Positions 1 through 10,980 are shown, counted from the stretch's first letter. The stretch: 64,000 nucleotides of DNA from Hyphomicrobiales bacterium (GCA_900467185.1 UBPA01000020.1:124001-188000); one strand, 5' to 3'. Program-made: numbers and translations. The notes: a model not told the origin generated them from the sequence alone.

Positions 1-39
1 CAACATTTTCGTGGGGTGTCGAGAAGGGGCGTGCAGGTG

Positions 40-2532
40 ATGCGTAAGGTGCCCGAAACGGTGACGGACATCCGACCGCAGCCGGCCGATCGCGCTCTTC
101 ATGAGCCGGCTCCAGCGGCGGTGCCGCTCGTCGCCGCACCCCGGCCCGACCGGCGTTTCCCGCGATTTCCGCAGCTGTCGATGCGCGCGCAAGGTCGCCG
201 GATCCTTGCCTTGCGACCGCGTCCGTCCTCCTGGCCGGATCGCTGCCGCGCCGCCTGGGAAGAGGAGGCGGCTTTCGGGCATCCATTTCTCTTCCTGCCG
301 CTGCTGATCGCTTTGGGAGCTCTTCTCTGGTTTTCCGCCCATGATCCACCCGGTCTTCTCAATGTTGCAGTGCTGGCATGTGTTTTTTGCATAGCCAGCG
401 GCGCGCTCCTGTCGCGGGCGGGTTGGCTGCGTCTCGTCGTGCTCACGGCAACGGGTCTGCTGCTCGGCGCGACCTCTGCGGCCTTCGAAACGGCTCGGAC
501 GACCACCGTCATGCTGGACTCGCCGGTGACAACGACGATGACGGGCAAAATCCTCAGCCGGGAAATCGCCGGGCGGAATGCCTACCGCTATATCGTCGCT
601 CTGCAGAGCACCGAGGCGCCGAGGCTGCGGCGACCGCCGACGACGTTGACGCTCGTCGTTCGCAATGGCGGTGCGGCGAAGGTCGGCGATGTCATCAAGG
701 GCAGGGCGCGCCTGTCACCGCCGTCCGGTCCCGCTCTCGCCGGCCTCAACGATTTCGGCTTCGACAGCTTCTTCAAAGGCATCGGAGCCGTGGGCTATGC
801 CTACGGAAAACCGCAGATCCTCGTCGAGGCCCGCAGTCGGGAGACCGACAGCGCGTCCCTGATCGATAGGGGATGGGCCGGTCTGGCCGTCTGGCGCGAA
901 GCCATCGGCATGCGGATCCGGGCGACGATCCCCGGCGATGCGGGCGCCATCGCCGCCGCTCTCGTCACGGCGGAGGAACGGGCGATCGGTCGGGACAGCA
1001 TCACCGCCTTGCGCAATTCCGGCCTCGGCCATGTCCTGGCGATCTCGGGGCTCAATATGGTGCTGGCCGCAGGTACGCTGCTGGTCGGCCTGCGGACCGG
1101 TCTCAGTCTCGTGCCGGGTCTTGCCCATCGCGTGCCCATCAAGAAGATCGCGGCGGCCGGGGCTCTGCTGATGGTCTGCTTCTATATCCTGATTTCCGGC
1201 GGTGCCGTGTCCGCCGTCCGGTCGTGGATCATGATCGTCATCATGCTCGTCGCCGTCTTCTTCGATCGCCCCTCGATCAGCCTGCGGAATGTCGCCATCG
1301 CAGCGCTCGTCATCCTCGCTGTGGATCCGTCGGCCGTGTCCGGTCCCGGATTTCAGATGTCCTTCGCCGCCACGCTGGCCCTCGTCGCCGGCTATGCCCG
1401 CTGGCGGGAACGCGACGTGCCGGCGGGCCGGCGCGAAGGAAACGAGATGCTTGCGGGCATTCGCGGTTTCCTCGCGGGGCTGTTTCTCAGCTCGCTGATC
1501 GGCGGCGTCTCGACGATGATCTACTCCGCGGCACACTTCAACCAGCTGCCGGCTTACGGCCTGCTCGGCAATATGCTGGCCATGCCGGTCATCGGCATCG
1601 TGGTCATGCCGGCCGGGCTCGTGGCGATGCTGCTGATGCCGCTCGGGCTCGATACGCTGCCGCTGATGGTGATGGGATACGGGCTTGAGGTCATGCTGGC
1701 CGTTGCCCGCTTCGTCTCGTCGCTCGGCGGCCAGATCATGACCGGTCGCCTGCCGCACGCGGCCTTCGCGCTGATCGCCATCGGAGGCCTAGTCGTCTGC
1801 CTGCTGCGAACGCGGCTTGCACTCGCAGGTCTCGGCCTCGCCGTCCTTGGCCTTTGCATTGCCGTCGCGGCACCCTCCGAGCGACCGGCTCTTCTCGTTG
1901 CCGAGGACGGGCGACTGGTCGCGATCACCGATGGCACGGCCGGCGCCAGCAACCGGACCCGGCCGCCCGCCTTCATCTACAGCCAGTGGACCCGGGCGCT
2001 CCGCCTGGAGCGGCACCAGGCGCCTGCTGTGCGGACCGATCTCGCTCTGCCGGAGCCTTCATCATCCACGGCCGACAGGCGGAACCGCCCGCCCTTCGAG
2101 AGAACGGCCGCCCGCGCGGCTTTGCGCCGGCTGATCGGCGAGGGCGAGAAGAGCCGTTTCGCCTGCGTCCCCGAGCAATGGTGTGCGGCAACGTCGCGTC
2201 AAGGCTGGGTCGTCGTGACGGTCGAGGATCGAAGGCTTGTCGGTGCCGCCTGCGATCTCGCCGATATCGTCGTGACCTCCGCGAGCCTTGCCTTCTCCAC
2301 CTGCCGATCCGGCGCCGTGCTCGCCGGTGCCCGTATGCTTCGGAAAACGGGGGCACTCGAAATCTACGCAGATGAGACCGCACCTCAGGGCAGGAGGGTC
2401 GTTACGGCAATGGATGGCCTTGCCCGGCCCTGGCAGCGCCACCGCGCCTACGACTGGCGCCGCGATGCGTTCCCGGACGACGTACCGGACACCGACGGAG
2501 GCCTCCTACCCGCTGGCGCGGAAGAATCATGA
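40..2532 (+). CDS. comEC: ComEC/Rec2 family DNA-uptake channel protein
   Basis: Polytopic inner-membrane protein of the ComEC/Rec2 family, which in competent bacteria carries single-stranded DNA across the inner membrane. The protein is about 830 aa. It has an N-terminal hydrophobic block (about residues 85-145), a soluble insert, and the Competence core with the family-typical stretch GHVLAISGLNM followed by many membrane segments to about residue 610. The C-terminal 200 residues, where many ComEC proteins carry a metallo-beta-lactamase fold, show no HxHxDH zinc motif. The ATG at 40 is preferred over the GTG at 16 because a purine-rich stretch (gagaagggg) lies about 10 nt upstream. No other competence genes are nearby, so a role in natural transformation is only family inference. 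Confidence 0.85.
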   Translation: MRKVPETVTDIRPQPADRALHEPAPAAVPLVAAPRPDRRFPRFPQLSMRAQGRRILALRPRPSSWPDRCRAAWEEEAAFGHPFLFLPLLIALGALLWFSAHDPPGLLNVAVLACVFCIASGALLSRAGWLRLVVLTATGLLLGATSAAFETARTTTVMLDSPVTTTMTGKILSREIAGRNAYRYIVALQSTEAPRLRRPPTTLTLVVRNGGAAKVGDVIKGRARLSPPSGPALAGLNDFGFDSFFKGIGAVGYAYGKPQILVEARSRETDSASLIDRGWAGLAVWREAIGMRIRATIPGDAGAIAAALVTAEERAIGRDSITALRNSGLGHVLAISGLNMVLAAGTLLVGLRTGLSLVPGLAHRVPIKKIAAAGALLMVCFYILISGGAVSAVRSWIMIVIMLVAVFFDRPSISLRNVAIAALVILAVDPSAVSGPGFQMSFAATLALVAGYARWRERDVPAGRREGNEMLAGIRGFLAGLFLSSLIGGVSTMIYSAAHFNQLPAYGLLGNMLAMPVIGIVVMPAGLVAMLLMPLGLDTLPLMVMGYGLEVMLAVARFVSSLGGQIMTGRLPHAAFALIAIGGLVVCLLRTRLALAGLGLAVLGLCIAVAAPSERPALLVAEDGRLVAITDGTAGASNRTRPPAFIYSQWTRALRLERHQAPAVRTDLALPEPSSSTADRRNRPPFERTAARAALRRLIGEGEKSRFACVPEQWCAATSRQGWVVVTVEDRRLVGAACDLADIVVTSASLAFSTCRSGAVLAGARMLRKTGALEIYADETAPQGRRVVTAMDGLARPWQRHRAYDWRRDAFPDDVPDTDGGLLPAGAEES

Positions 2533-2683
2533 TGAAAATACTCTACAAATCTTGCCTTCCTGACAGTCTGTGACATATGAGAGCGCGAACGACGTCACTG
2601 TGGTGACGAAACCGGCTGCGGCCGGCGCCCGAGATCCTCCCCCCGCTCAGCGGTACGGACGGATCGCTTGAGATGGACGGATC

Positions 2684-3706
<1,023 letters not shown>

Positions 3707-3709
3707 ACC

Positions 3710-4144
3710 ATGGCAACGCGACTTGGCGACAACGGTGGCGGCGATCTCGAGGAAAACGCGGAGATCAACGTCACCCCCTTCATCGATGTCATGCTGGTGC
3801 TTCTGATCATCTTCATGGTCGCAGCACCGCTGGCCACCGTCGATATGAAGGTGGATCTTCCGCAATCGGCCGCAAGACCGACTCCGCCCAGCGACGACAA
3901 GCCTGTCTTCATCACCCTGAAGTCCGATTTGACGCTGGCACTCGGCAATGAGACGACCGACGAGACGCGTTTTACCGCGGATCTCGACGCGATGACCGAA
4001 GGCAACAAGCAGACGCGCATCCTCCTGCGGGCCGACAAGACGGTCGATTACGGTGCGTTGATGGACCTGATGAACAGAATCCAGCAGGCGGGCTACAGCA
4101 AGATCGCGCTAGTCGGCCTCGAGGCTGCGCCCGCGCCGCGCTGA
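3710..4144 (+). CDS. exbD: ExbD, peptidoglycan-side subunit of the TonB energiser
   Basis: ExbD/TolR family protein of 144 aa, partner of the ExbB encoded immediately upstream. It has a short cytoplasmic N-terminus, one membrane segment at about residues 22-42 containing the conserved proton-path aspartate (NVTPFIDVMLVLLIIFMV), and a periplasmic domain to the end. The length and the Asp position match ExbD. TolR would be expected next to tolQ-tolA-tolB, none of which are here. Downstream there is a 174-base spacer before the next gene, so the operon probably ends here. Confidence 0.93.
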   Translation: MATRLGDNGGGDLEENAEINVTPFIDVMLVLLIIFMVAAPLATVDMKVDLPQSAARPTPPSDDKPVFITLKSDLTLALGNETTDETRFTADLDAMTEGNKQTRILLRADKTVDYGALMDLMNRIQQAGYSKIALVGLEAAPAPR

Positions 4145-4318
4145 GCGCGTGAAGCATGGGAGACGCCGAGCGATTTGCCGATCCCTGCATTCGCCGCTTG
4201 AAACGCACGAAGCGGCGATTTATGAGCTTTGCAAGGCAGTCCGCCAATGCGGCGGACGCAGGCGTCCGGACCATGGTCCACAAGGGCGCGTTCAAAGCGG
4301 ATCGAAGAGGCACGCGCG

Positions 4319-4978
4319 ATGGATTTCGAAGCAGCACGTATCAAGATGGTCGACAACCAGGTTCGCACGACGGATGTCACCTCTCATACGGTCCTTTCCG
4401 CTTTTCTCGCGGTTCCCCGCGAGGCGTTTGTTCCGGAAAACCGCAAGCAACTCGCCTATATCGACACGGATATCGCCGTATCCCCGGCCGATGGAGGCCG
4501 CTACGTCATGGAGCCGTCGCCGCTGGCAAAGTTGCTGCAGCTCGGCGAGATCGCCGTGACAGATTCCATTCTCGAGATCGGTTGCACGACCGGATACACC
4601 TCCGCTCTTCTGTCTCTGCTGGGCAAGGATGTGACGGCGCTGGAAAGCGACGCGGAGCTCGCCGCGCAGGCGAAAGCCAACCTTTCCAGCCTCGGCTATG
4701 CGAACGTCAACGTGGTCACGGGTCCCCTCGAAGCCGGTTATCCCAGCAAGGCCCCGTATGATGTCATCTTCGTCAACGGCGCGATCGAAACGGTTCCCGC
4801 AGCCCTGACGTCGCAGCTGAGGGACGGTGGTCGCCTGATCGCCGTCGTCGGCTTCGGTAATGCGTCGCGCGCCAAGGTTTTCATGCGCGAGGGTGGCAAG
4901 ACATCCGAGCGCAAGGCGTTCAACACGGCCGTCAAGCCGCTGCCCGGTTTCCGCGTCGCCAAGGAATTCGTATTCTGA
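4319..4978 (+). CDS. Protein-L-isoaspartate O-methyltransferase family protein (first of two)
   Basis: SAM-dependent methyltransferase of the PCMT family, 219 aa. These enzymes methylate isoaspartyl residues so that damaged proteins can be repaired. Visible features are the N-terminal RIKMVDNQVRTTDVTSH, the PCMT-like PREAFVPE, and the SAM-binding glycine motif ILEIGCTTGYTSALL (canonical form EIGtGsGY). The ATG at 4319 is chosen because the family starts at this MDFEAARIKM; upstream in-frame codons have no support. In Rhizobiaceae a gene of this type commonly precedes tolC, as here. It is distinct from the second PCMT at 29409, and its glycine loop is altered (CTTG rather than GTGSG), so its substrate is less certain. 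Confidence 0.85.
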   Translation: MDFEAARIKMVDNQVRTTDVTSHTVLSAFLAVPREAFVPENRKQLAYIDTDIAVSPADGGRYVMEPSPLAKLLQLGEIAVTDSILEIGCTTGYTSALLSLLGKDVTALESDAELAAQAKANLSSLGYANVNVVTGPLEAGYPSKAPYDVIFVNGAIETVPAALTSQLRDGGRLIAVVGFGNASRAKVFMREGGKTSERKAFNTAVKPLPGFRVAKEFVF

Positions 4979-5012
4979 CGGTCTGATCACCACACTTTAC
5001 TGGATAGGAGAG

Positions 5013-5043
5013 GCCGGGTTGCCCAAGGGGCGCCCGGCTTTTT
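5013..5043 (+). terminator. Rho-independent terminator after the first PCMT gene
   Basis: Inverted repeat gccggg (5013-5018) / cccggc (5033-5038) with an inner gccc/gggc pairing, followed directly by a run of five T. It lies 35 bases after the stop codon and ends that transcript before tolC. Confidence 0.75.
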
Positions 5044-5355
5044 CATGTGTGATTGTCCTGCCTCAGGTGGCGCTGGCGTATCGACGGGTCCATGGTCAGG
5101 CTGGCGCCATGCTCGCCAATTAGGTCTAGCTTGAATACCGGTCGGGTTTCAGGATGACCTGATGCGCGACGGCAACGGTGCGCCACTCTTGGGTTACGGA
5201 GAATCGTTTCCGCCTTGCGCACGGGGCGGCAGGGCTGGCATCGAAGACGCCTGCGGCGGTCGCTGTCTTCAAGGTCGGTATGGCTGTTGCGGCGGACACA
5301 CGGAAGTCGATGTGCAGGGACCGGATGTCCGGGCCTGTCACACTGGAGGCATCGC
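5044..5355. other. Intergenic region upstream of tolC
   Basis: A 312-base stretch between the terminator and tolC. I see no coding frame with a credible start. It must carry the tolC promoter, but no convincing -35/-10 pair is evident. The tolC ribosome binding site ggagg is at 5346-5350. Confidence 0.4.
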
Positions 5356-6711
5356 ATGAACCTGCTGCGCACAACGGCCATTCTCGCGCTGGCTCTCGTT
5401 TCGCCGGCCTCCGCCGACACGATCGCGGACGCGATGGCGAAAGCCTATGTCAACAATCCGGACCTGAACGCCGCACGCGCCGGCCTTCGGGCCGTAGACG
5501 AATCCGTCACGATCGCGAAGGCCGGTTACAGGCCGCAGGTTTCGGCGGTTGCGACCGGGACGCAGACGCGCTTCGAAAGCGAGCTGCAGAGGCGGCGCGA
5601 TTTCCATCAGGGCACGGCCGGACTGACGATCACCCAGCAGATCTTCGACGGCTTCCAGACCCTGAACGAGATCCGCGCGTCCGAATCCACAGTCCTTTCC
5701 AATCGGGAAAGCCTGAAGGCGAACGAGATCTCGATCCTGCTGTCGGCTGCAGAAGCCTATGCCAATATCGTCCGCGACCAGCAGGTCGTCGGCATCCGCC
5801 GCCAGAACCTCGCCTTCCTCAAGGAGCAGCTCAAGGCCGCGAATGCGCGGCTGACGGTGGGTGAGGGCACGCGCACGGATGTCAGCCAGGCCGAAGCGGA
5901 GCTGGCCAGTGCCAAGGCGCTGCTCGCCACGGCGGTCTCGCAGCTGAAGCAGAGCGAAGCCGTCTACGTCCAGATCGTCGGCGGCGCGCCGCGCGATATC
6001 AAGGCGGCGTCACCCGCCAAGATCGGTATGCCCCGCACGCTCGACCAGGCTGTCGCCGCAGGCCTTCGCGACAATCCGCAGATCATTGCGGCCGAATATG
6101 CCGTCGATGCCGCCGGCTACCGGGTGAAACAGGCGGAGGGCAGCATGCTGCCCGGCGTGACGATCCAGGGCTCGGTCAGCCGCAACACCGGCGATGCCTT
6201 CAGCAATGGCGGTATCGACAGCACCTCGGGCTCGATCACAGCGCGTCTTCAGGTCCCCATCTACCAGGGCGGCGCCGAATACGGCCAGGTGCGGCAGGCC
6301 AAGGAGCGGGCAGGCCAGCAGCGCATCGTCGTCGACAGTGTCCGGCTCGACGTCCAGAAGACCGTCGTCAGCGCCTACGCGCAGCTGGATGCCGCCCGTG
6401 CCTCCATCACGGCCAACAAGGAGCAGATTCGGGCCGCAAATCAGGCGCTGGCCGGCGTCATCGAAGAGCGCAAGGTCGGACAGCGCACGACGCTCGACGT
6501 GCTCGACGCCCAGCAATCCGTGCTCGTCGCACGCGAAAGCCTCGCCGCATCGCATCGCAACGCCGTCGTCGCCAGCTATTCCCTGCTCGCCAGCATGGGC
6601 ATACTGACCGTCCGTGGCCAGAAGCTCGAGGTTGCGGAGTACCGGCCGGAAGAACACTACGAGGCGGTGAAGAACAAATGGTTCGGCTTGAGCCCCGTCG
6701 AGGGACGCTGA
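5356..6711 (+). CDS. tolC: TolC-type outer-membrane efflux/secretion channel
   Basis: TolC family protein of 451 aa. It forms the trimeric outer-membrane and periplasmic duct used by type I secretion systems and RND/MFS efflux pumps. A signal peptide (MNLLRTTAILALALVSPASA) precedes two OEP repeats. Family landmarks are AYVNNPDLNAARAG, the first repeat around LTITQQIFDGFQTLNEI, and RTTLDVLDAQQSVLVARESL near residue 375. The ATG at 5356 follows ggagg by a few bases and begins the signal peptide; a longer open frame upstream lacks any signal-like start. It sits alone, with popZ following, the usual order in Agrobacterium and Sinorhizobium. Confidence 0.93.
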   Translation: MNLLRTTAILALALVSPASADTIADAMAKAYVNNPDLNAARAGLRAVDESVTIAKAGYRPQVSAVATGTQTRFESELQRRRDFHQGTAGLTITQQIFDGFQTLNEIRASESTVLSNRESLKANEISILLSAAEAYANIVRDQQVVGIRRQNLAFLKEQLKAANARLTVGEGTRTDVSQAEAELASAKALLATAVSQLKQSEAVYVQIVGGAPRDIKAASPAKIGMPRTLDQAVAAGLRDNPQIIAAEYAVDAAGYRVKQAEGSMLPGVTIQGSVSRNTGDAFSNGGIDSTSGSITARLQVPIYQGGAEYGQVRQAKERAGQQRIVVDSVRLDVQKTVVSAYAQLDAARASITANKEQIRAANQALAGVIEERKVGQRTTLDVLDAQQSVLVARESLAASHRNAVVASYSLLASMGILTVRGQKLEVAEYRPEEHYEAVKNKWFGLSPVEGR

Positions 6712-6876
6712 CCGGTTCCGCCTCGTTTGCCCGGAAGATCGGATGACGGGAGAAACAAATCTGTGCATCATCGCGGGAGGATGATTCGCGGCATTCCGCC
6801 AAACGGACAAGTCGCTTAAGGGTCATCGGGCTCTGCGCGAAGCGGCGGCGCGCGTTGAATGAAACGAGGATCTGCA

Positions 6877-7842
6877 ATGGCACAATCGAACCTGGCGCGC
6901 GAACCGTCGATGGACGAAATTCTCGCTTCGATCCGCAAGATCATCGAGAGCAACGAGGCCACCGGCCCCGGTTTCCCCGCCAATGATCACGGTCCCATGT
7001 CGGACGGCTATTATGCCAGCGACCGCGCCTATCTCGACGAGGAACAGGCCGAAGTCATCCAGCTGACGATCGACGATACCGTTTTCCCCGATTTCGACAC
7101 GTCCGAGCCGACGACGGCGCATCGGCAGGCGCCGTCCGCATCCTTCGCCATGGAAGAGCCGTCCCGCGCCGCGCCATCCGCGCCGCTGTCGCTCGCCGAT
7201 GTCGCCGCGCGCGTTCGCGCCGCGTCCGAGCGCCAGACAATGCCGCGCGAAACGGTGTCCGCCGCGCGCGAACTGCCGGCGAGGGCGCCGCAGACGGCTG
7301 CGCCGCGGTCCGACATGCCGCAGCCTCTGCCGCAGGCAACCATTGCGGCGGTAGCCCCGCCGGAACCGGCTCCCGTCGTGGCCTCGCGCGAGCCGGCTGT
7401 CCTCCAGACGCAGCGCGAACAGGAGGCCGCTCGTCAGGCAGAGGTGGAAGCATCCATTCGCGCCATGGCGCGCGACGTCGTCACCCCGCATCTTGTGCCG
7501 GAAGAGGTTGCCTCGTCCGAGATCGCAACGTCTGGAGCGGCCGTGACGCCACAGCCGGAAACGCCCGCGGCAGCACCGATGGCGTCGTCCGACGCATCGT
7601 CGTCGCCCCGCGAAAAGGACGTCACCGCCATCCTTTCGGATGCGGTGAGCGAACAGGTCTCCCGCTCGTTCGGCGAGCTGGCACTCGCTGTCGACAGCAG
7701 CCCGCGCCGCTCTTTCGATGAGATCGCGGAAGAGATGCTGCGTCCGATGCTCCACGAGTGGCTCGACGACAATCTGCCGACGCTGGTGGAGCGCCTCGTG
7801 CGCGAAGAAATCGAACGCGTGGCCCGCGGCCCGCGCCGCTGA
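6877..7842 (+). CDS. popZ: PopZ-like polar organising protein (DUF2497)
   Basis: Protein of 321 aa with the PopZ layout. It has a short conserved N-terminal helix (MDEILASIRKIIES, about residues 12-25), a long acidic and Pro/Ala-rich disordered middle, and a C-terminal helical region (SFDEIAEEMLRPMLHEWL onwards) that drives oligomerisation. PopZ assembles a cytoplasmic microdomain at a cell pole; in Caulobacter it anchors ParB-bound origins, and in Agrobacterium it marks the growing pole. Position immediately upstream of valS matches the rhizobial popZ locus. Start at 6877 is supported by gagga just upstream and by the family N-terminus. The length of the disordered linker varies widely between species. 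Confidence 0.9.
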   Translation: MAQSNLAREPSMDEILASIRKIIESNEATGPGFPANDHGPMSDGYYASDRAYLDEEQAEVIQLTIDDTVFPDFDTSEPTTAHRQAPSASFAMEEPSRAAPSAPLSLADVAARVRAASERQTMPRETVSAARELPARAPQTAAPRSDMPQPLPQATIAAVAPPEPAPVVASREPAVLQTQREQEAARQAEVEASIRAMARDVVTPHLVPEEVASSEIATSGAAVTPQPETPAAAPMASSDASSSPREKDVTAILSDAVSEQVSRSFGELALAVDSSPRRSFDEIAEEMLRPMLHEWLDDNLPTLVERLVREEIERVARGPRR

Positions 7843-8063
7843 CGCAGTTTCCGGAGCGGCGTCCGAACGGAGCCATTCCTCCCTTGCCCTGCTGATGAAG
7901 ATCGGAGCGCGCGCGAGCCAATTGCCGCGCGCATCCTTCATTCAGGTCTGATCGGCATGGCATCCTCCCACGGCGAACCCCATATTCACGGGGCGGAATG
8001 TTGCGTGCTTGCGCCGTTCCGGTTTACAAGCCTCCCACATCCACCAGCACGTTTGGCTCCGAA

Positions 8064-10907
8064 ATGCTTGACAAAACCTATGATTCCGCTGCGGTCGAAC
8101 CGCGTATCGCCAAGCTTTGGGACGATGCCGACGCTTTTCGCGCCGGTGCGGGCGCCAAGCCCGGTGCCGAGCCCTTCTGCGTCGTCATTCCCCCGCCGAA
8201 CGTGACCGGCTCCCTGCACATGGGCCATGCGCTCAACAATACGCTGCAGGATATCATGATCCGCTTCGAGCGGATGCGCGGCAAGGATGTACTGTGGCAG
8301 CCGGGCATGGACCATGCCGGCATCGCGACCCAGATGGTCGTCGAGCGCCAGTTGATGGAACGCCAGCTTCCCGGCCGGCGCGACATGGGCCGCGAGGCCT
8401 TCGTCGACCGGATCTGGGATTGGAAGGACGAATCGGGCGGTCTGATCTTCAACCAGCTGAAGCGCCTCGGGGCCTCCTGCGACTGGTCGCGCGAGCGCTT
8501 CACCATGGACGAGGGGCTTTCGAAAGCCGTTCTCGAGGTCTTCGTCACGCTCTACAAGCAGGGCCTGATCTACAAGGATAACCGGCTCGTCAACTGGGAT
8601 CCGAAGCTCCTGACCGCGATTTCGGATCTCGAGGTCGAGCAGATCGAGGTCGCCGGCAATCTCTGGCATCTGCGTTATCCGCTGGAGCCGGGCGTCACCT
8701 ACCAGCACCCGGTCGCTTTCAACGAAGAGGGCGAACCCACCGAGTTCGAGACGCGCGACTATCTGGTCGTTGCGACGACGCGGCCGGAAACCATGCTTGG
8801 CGACACCGGCATCGCGGTCAATCCGGAAGACGAGCGCTATCGCGCGATCGTCGGCAAGCACGTCGTGCTGCCGCTGGTCGGCCGCCGCATTCCGATCGTT
8901 GCCGACGACTATGCCGATCCGACCGCCGGCACCGGCGCTGTCAAGATGACGCCGGCCCATGATTTCAACGACTTCGAAGTCGCGCGCCGCCACGATCTGC
9001 GCAAGATCAACATCCTGACGATCGATGGCCATGTCACGCTGAAGGACAACGAGGACTTCCTCGAAGGCCTTCCGGCGATCGGCGAACTTGATGCGCTGAT
9101 CGAGATCCTCGAGAACGTCGAGCGTTTCGCAGCCCGCAAGATCATCGTCTCCCTGTTCGAGGAGCGCGGCCTGCTCGACAGGATCGAGCCGCACAAGCAC
9201 ATGGTTCCCCATGGCGACCGCGGTGGCGTGCCGATCGAGCCGCGCCTGACGGAGCAGTGGTATGTCGATGCGGCGACGCTCGCCAAGCCTGCCATCGCGT
9301 CCGTTCGCGAAGGCCGCACCAATTTCGTCCCGAAGAACTGGGAGAAGACCTATTACGAGTGGATGGAGAACATCCAGCCGTGGTGCGTCTCCCGCCAGCT
9401 CTGGTGGGGGCACCAGATCCCGGCATGGTACGGCCCTGACGGCCAGGTCTTCGTCGAGAAGTCCGAGGAGGAGGCGCTGCACGCCGCCATCCAGCATTAC
9501 CTGTCGCATGAAGGCCCGATGAAGGCCTTCGTTCAGGACCGTATCGAGAACTTTGCGGTCGGCGAGATCCTGACGCGCGATGAAGACGTTCTCGATACCT
9601 GGTTTTCGTCCGCGCTCTGGCCGTTCTCCACGCTCGGCTGGCCCGATCAGACCAAGGAGCTCGCGAAGTACTACCAGACGGACGTTCTCGTCACCGGGTT
9701 CGACATCATCTTCTTCTGGGTCGCCCGGATGATGATGATGGGCCTTCACTTCATGAAGGACGAGAGCGGTGACCCGGTCGAGCCGTTCCACACCGTCTAT
9801 GTTCACGCTCTCGTGCGCGACAAGAACGGGCAGAAGATGTCGAAGTCGAAGGGCAACGTCATCGATCCGCTCGACCTCATTGACGAATATGGCGCCGATG
9901 CGCTGCGCTTTACGCTTGCCATCATGGCGGCGCAGGGGCGCGACGTGAAGCTCGATCCGGCGCGGATCGCAGGTTACCGCAATTTCGGCACCAAGCTCTG
10001 GAACGCCACGCGCTTTGCCGAGATGAACGGTGTGAAGGCCGATCCGTCCTTCCTGCCGGAAGCCTGCATCCTTCCGGTCAATCAGTGGATCCTGACCGAG
10101 CTGTCGCGCACGGTTCGCGACGTCACGGCGTCCATCGAGACCTACCGCTTCAACGAGGCCGCGGGCAGCCTGTACCGTTTCGTCTGGAACCAGGTCTGCG
10201 ATTGGTATCTGGAGCTGCTGAAGCCGGTCTTTGCCGGCGAGGACGAGGCGGCCAAGGCCGAGTCCCAGGCCTGTGTCGCCTATGTGCTCGAAGCGGCCTA
10301 CAAGCTTCTGCACCCGTTCATGCCCTTCATGACGGAGGAGCTTTGGACGGCGACGGCCGACGAGGGCGTGAAGCGGGACGGACTGCTCTGCCACGCCGCA
10401 TGGCCGGTTTCCGGCTTTGCCAACGAGCATGCGGCGGCGGAAATCAACTGGCTGATCGACCTCGTATCCGGCATCCGCTCGGTCCGTTCCGAGATGAATG
10501 TCCCCCCCTCGGCGATTGCGCCTCTGGTCGTGGTCGATGCCGGCATTCCCACGCGCGAACGGCTGGAGCGTCATGCAGCCGCGATCCGTCGTCTCGCCCG
10601 GGTCGATGCCATCGAGGTCGCGACGACGGCGCCGAAGGGCAGCGCTCAGATCGTGGTCGGCGAAGCGACCTTCTGCCTGCCGCTTGGCGCCTTGATCGAT
10701 CTCGTGGCCGAAAAGGCGCGCCTCGGCAAGGCGATCGACAAGGTCGAGATCGAACGCCAGCGCATCCTCGGCAAGCTGTCGAACGAAAAGTTCGTCGCGA
10801 ATGCCAAGGCGGAGGTCGTGGAAGCGGAGCGTGAACGACTGGTCGAACTCGATGGCCAGAAGGCTGCGCTCGATGTCGCCCTCGGGCGCATCGCGGATGC
10901 GAGCTGA
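8064..10907 (+). CDS. valS: Valyl-tRNA synthetase
   Basis: Class I aminoacyl-tRNA synthetase that charges tRNA-Val, 947 aa. The HIGH-type motif is GSLHMGHALNNT near residue 46, and the KMSKS motif is KMSKSKGN near residue 592. The connective editing domain contains VVATTRPETMLGDTG. A C-terminal coiled-coil arm rich in Lys/Glu ends the protein. I chose the ATG at 8064 (MLDKTYDSAAVEPRI), which matches the family start. An in-frame extension of 22 residues upstream looks like leader sequence. It is transcribed alone and is closed by a strong terminator. Confidence 0.96.
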   Translation: MLDKTYDSAAVEPRIAKLWDDADAFRAGAGAKPGAEPFCVVIPPPNVTGSLHMGHALNNTLQDIMIRFERMRGKDVLWQPGMDHAGIATQMVVERQLMERQLPGRRDMGREAFVDRIWDWKDESGGLIFNQLKRLGASCDWSRERFTMDEGLSKAVLEVFVTLYKQGLIYKDNRLVNWDPKLLTAISDLEVEQIEVAGNLWHLRYPLEPGVTYQHPVAFNEEGEPTEFETRDYLVVATTRPETMLGDTGIAVNPEDERYRAIVGKHVVLPLVGRRIPIVADDYADPTAGTGAVKMTPAHDFNDFEVARRHDLRKINILTIDGHVTLKDNEDFLEGLPAIGELDALIEILENVERFAARKIIVSLFEERGLLDRIEPHKHMVPHGDRGGVPIEPRLTEQWYVDAATLAKPAIASVREGRTNFVPKNWEKTYYEWMENIQPWCVSRQLWWGHQIPAWYGPDGQVFVEKSEEEALHAAIQHYLSHEGPMKAFVQDRIENFAVGEILTRDEDVLDTWFSSALWPFSTLGWPDQTKELAKYYQTDVLVTGFDIIFFWVARMMMMGLHFMKDESGDPVEPFHTVYVHALVRDKNGQKMSKSKGNVIDPLDLIDEYGADALRFTLAIMAAQGRDVKLDPARIAGYRNFGTKLWNATRFAEMNGVKADPSFLPEACILPVNQWILTELSRTVRDVTASIETYRFNEAAGSLYRFVWNQVCDWYLELLKPVFAGEDEAAKAESQACVAYVLEAAYKLLHPFMPFMTEELWTATADEGVKRDGLLCHAAWPVSGFANEHAAAEINWLIDLVSGIRSVRSEMNVPPSAIAPLVVVDAGIPTRERLERHAAAIRRLARVDAIEVATTAPKGSAQIVVGEATFCLPLGALIDLVAEKARLGKAIDKVEIERQRILGKLSNEKFVANAKAEVVEAERERLVELDGQKAALDVALGRIADAS

Positions 10908-10951
10908 GATCTGCACACGCGCGATCCCTTCGGGAGAGCATAAGCATTCAA

Positions 10952-10980
10952 GGGGCCGCGACATCGTCGCGGCCCCTTTC
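10952..10980 (+). terminator. Terminator of valS
   Basis: A perfect 11-bp stem, ggggccgcgac (10952-10962) and gtcgcggcccc (10966-10976), with a 3-nt loop and a T run after it, 44 bases past the valS stop. Confidence 0.85.
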
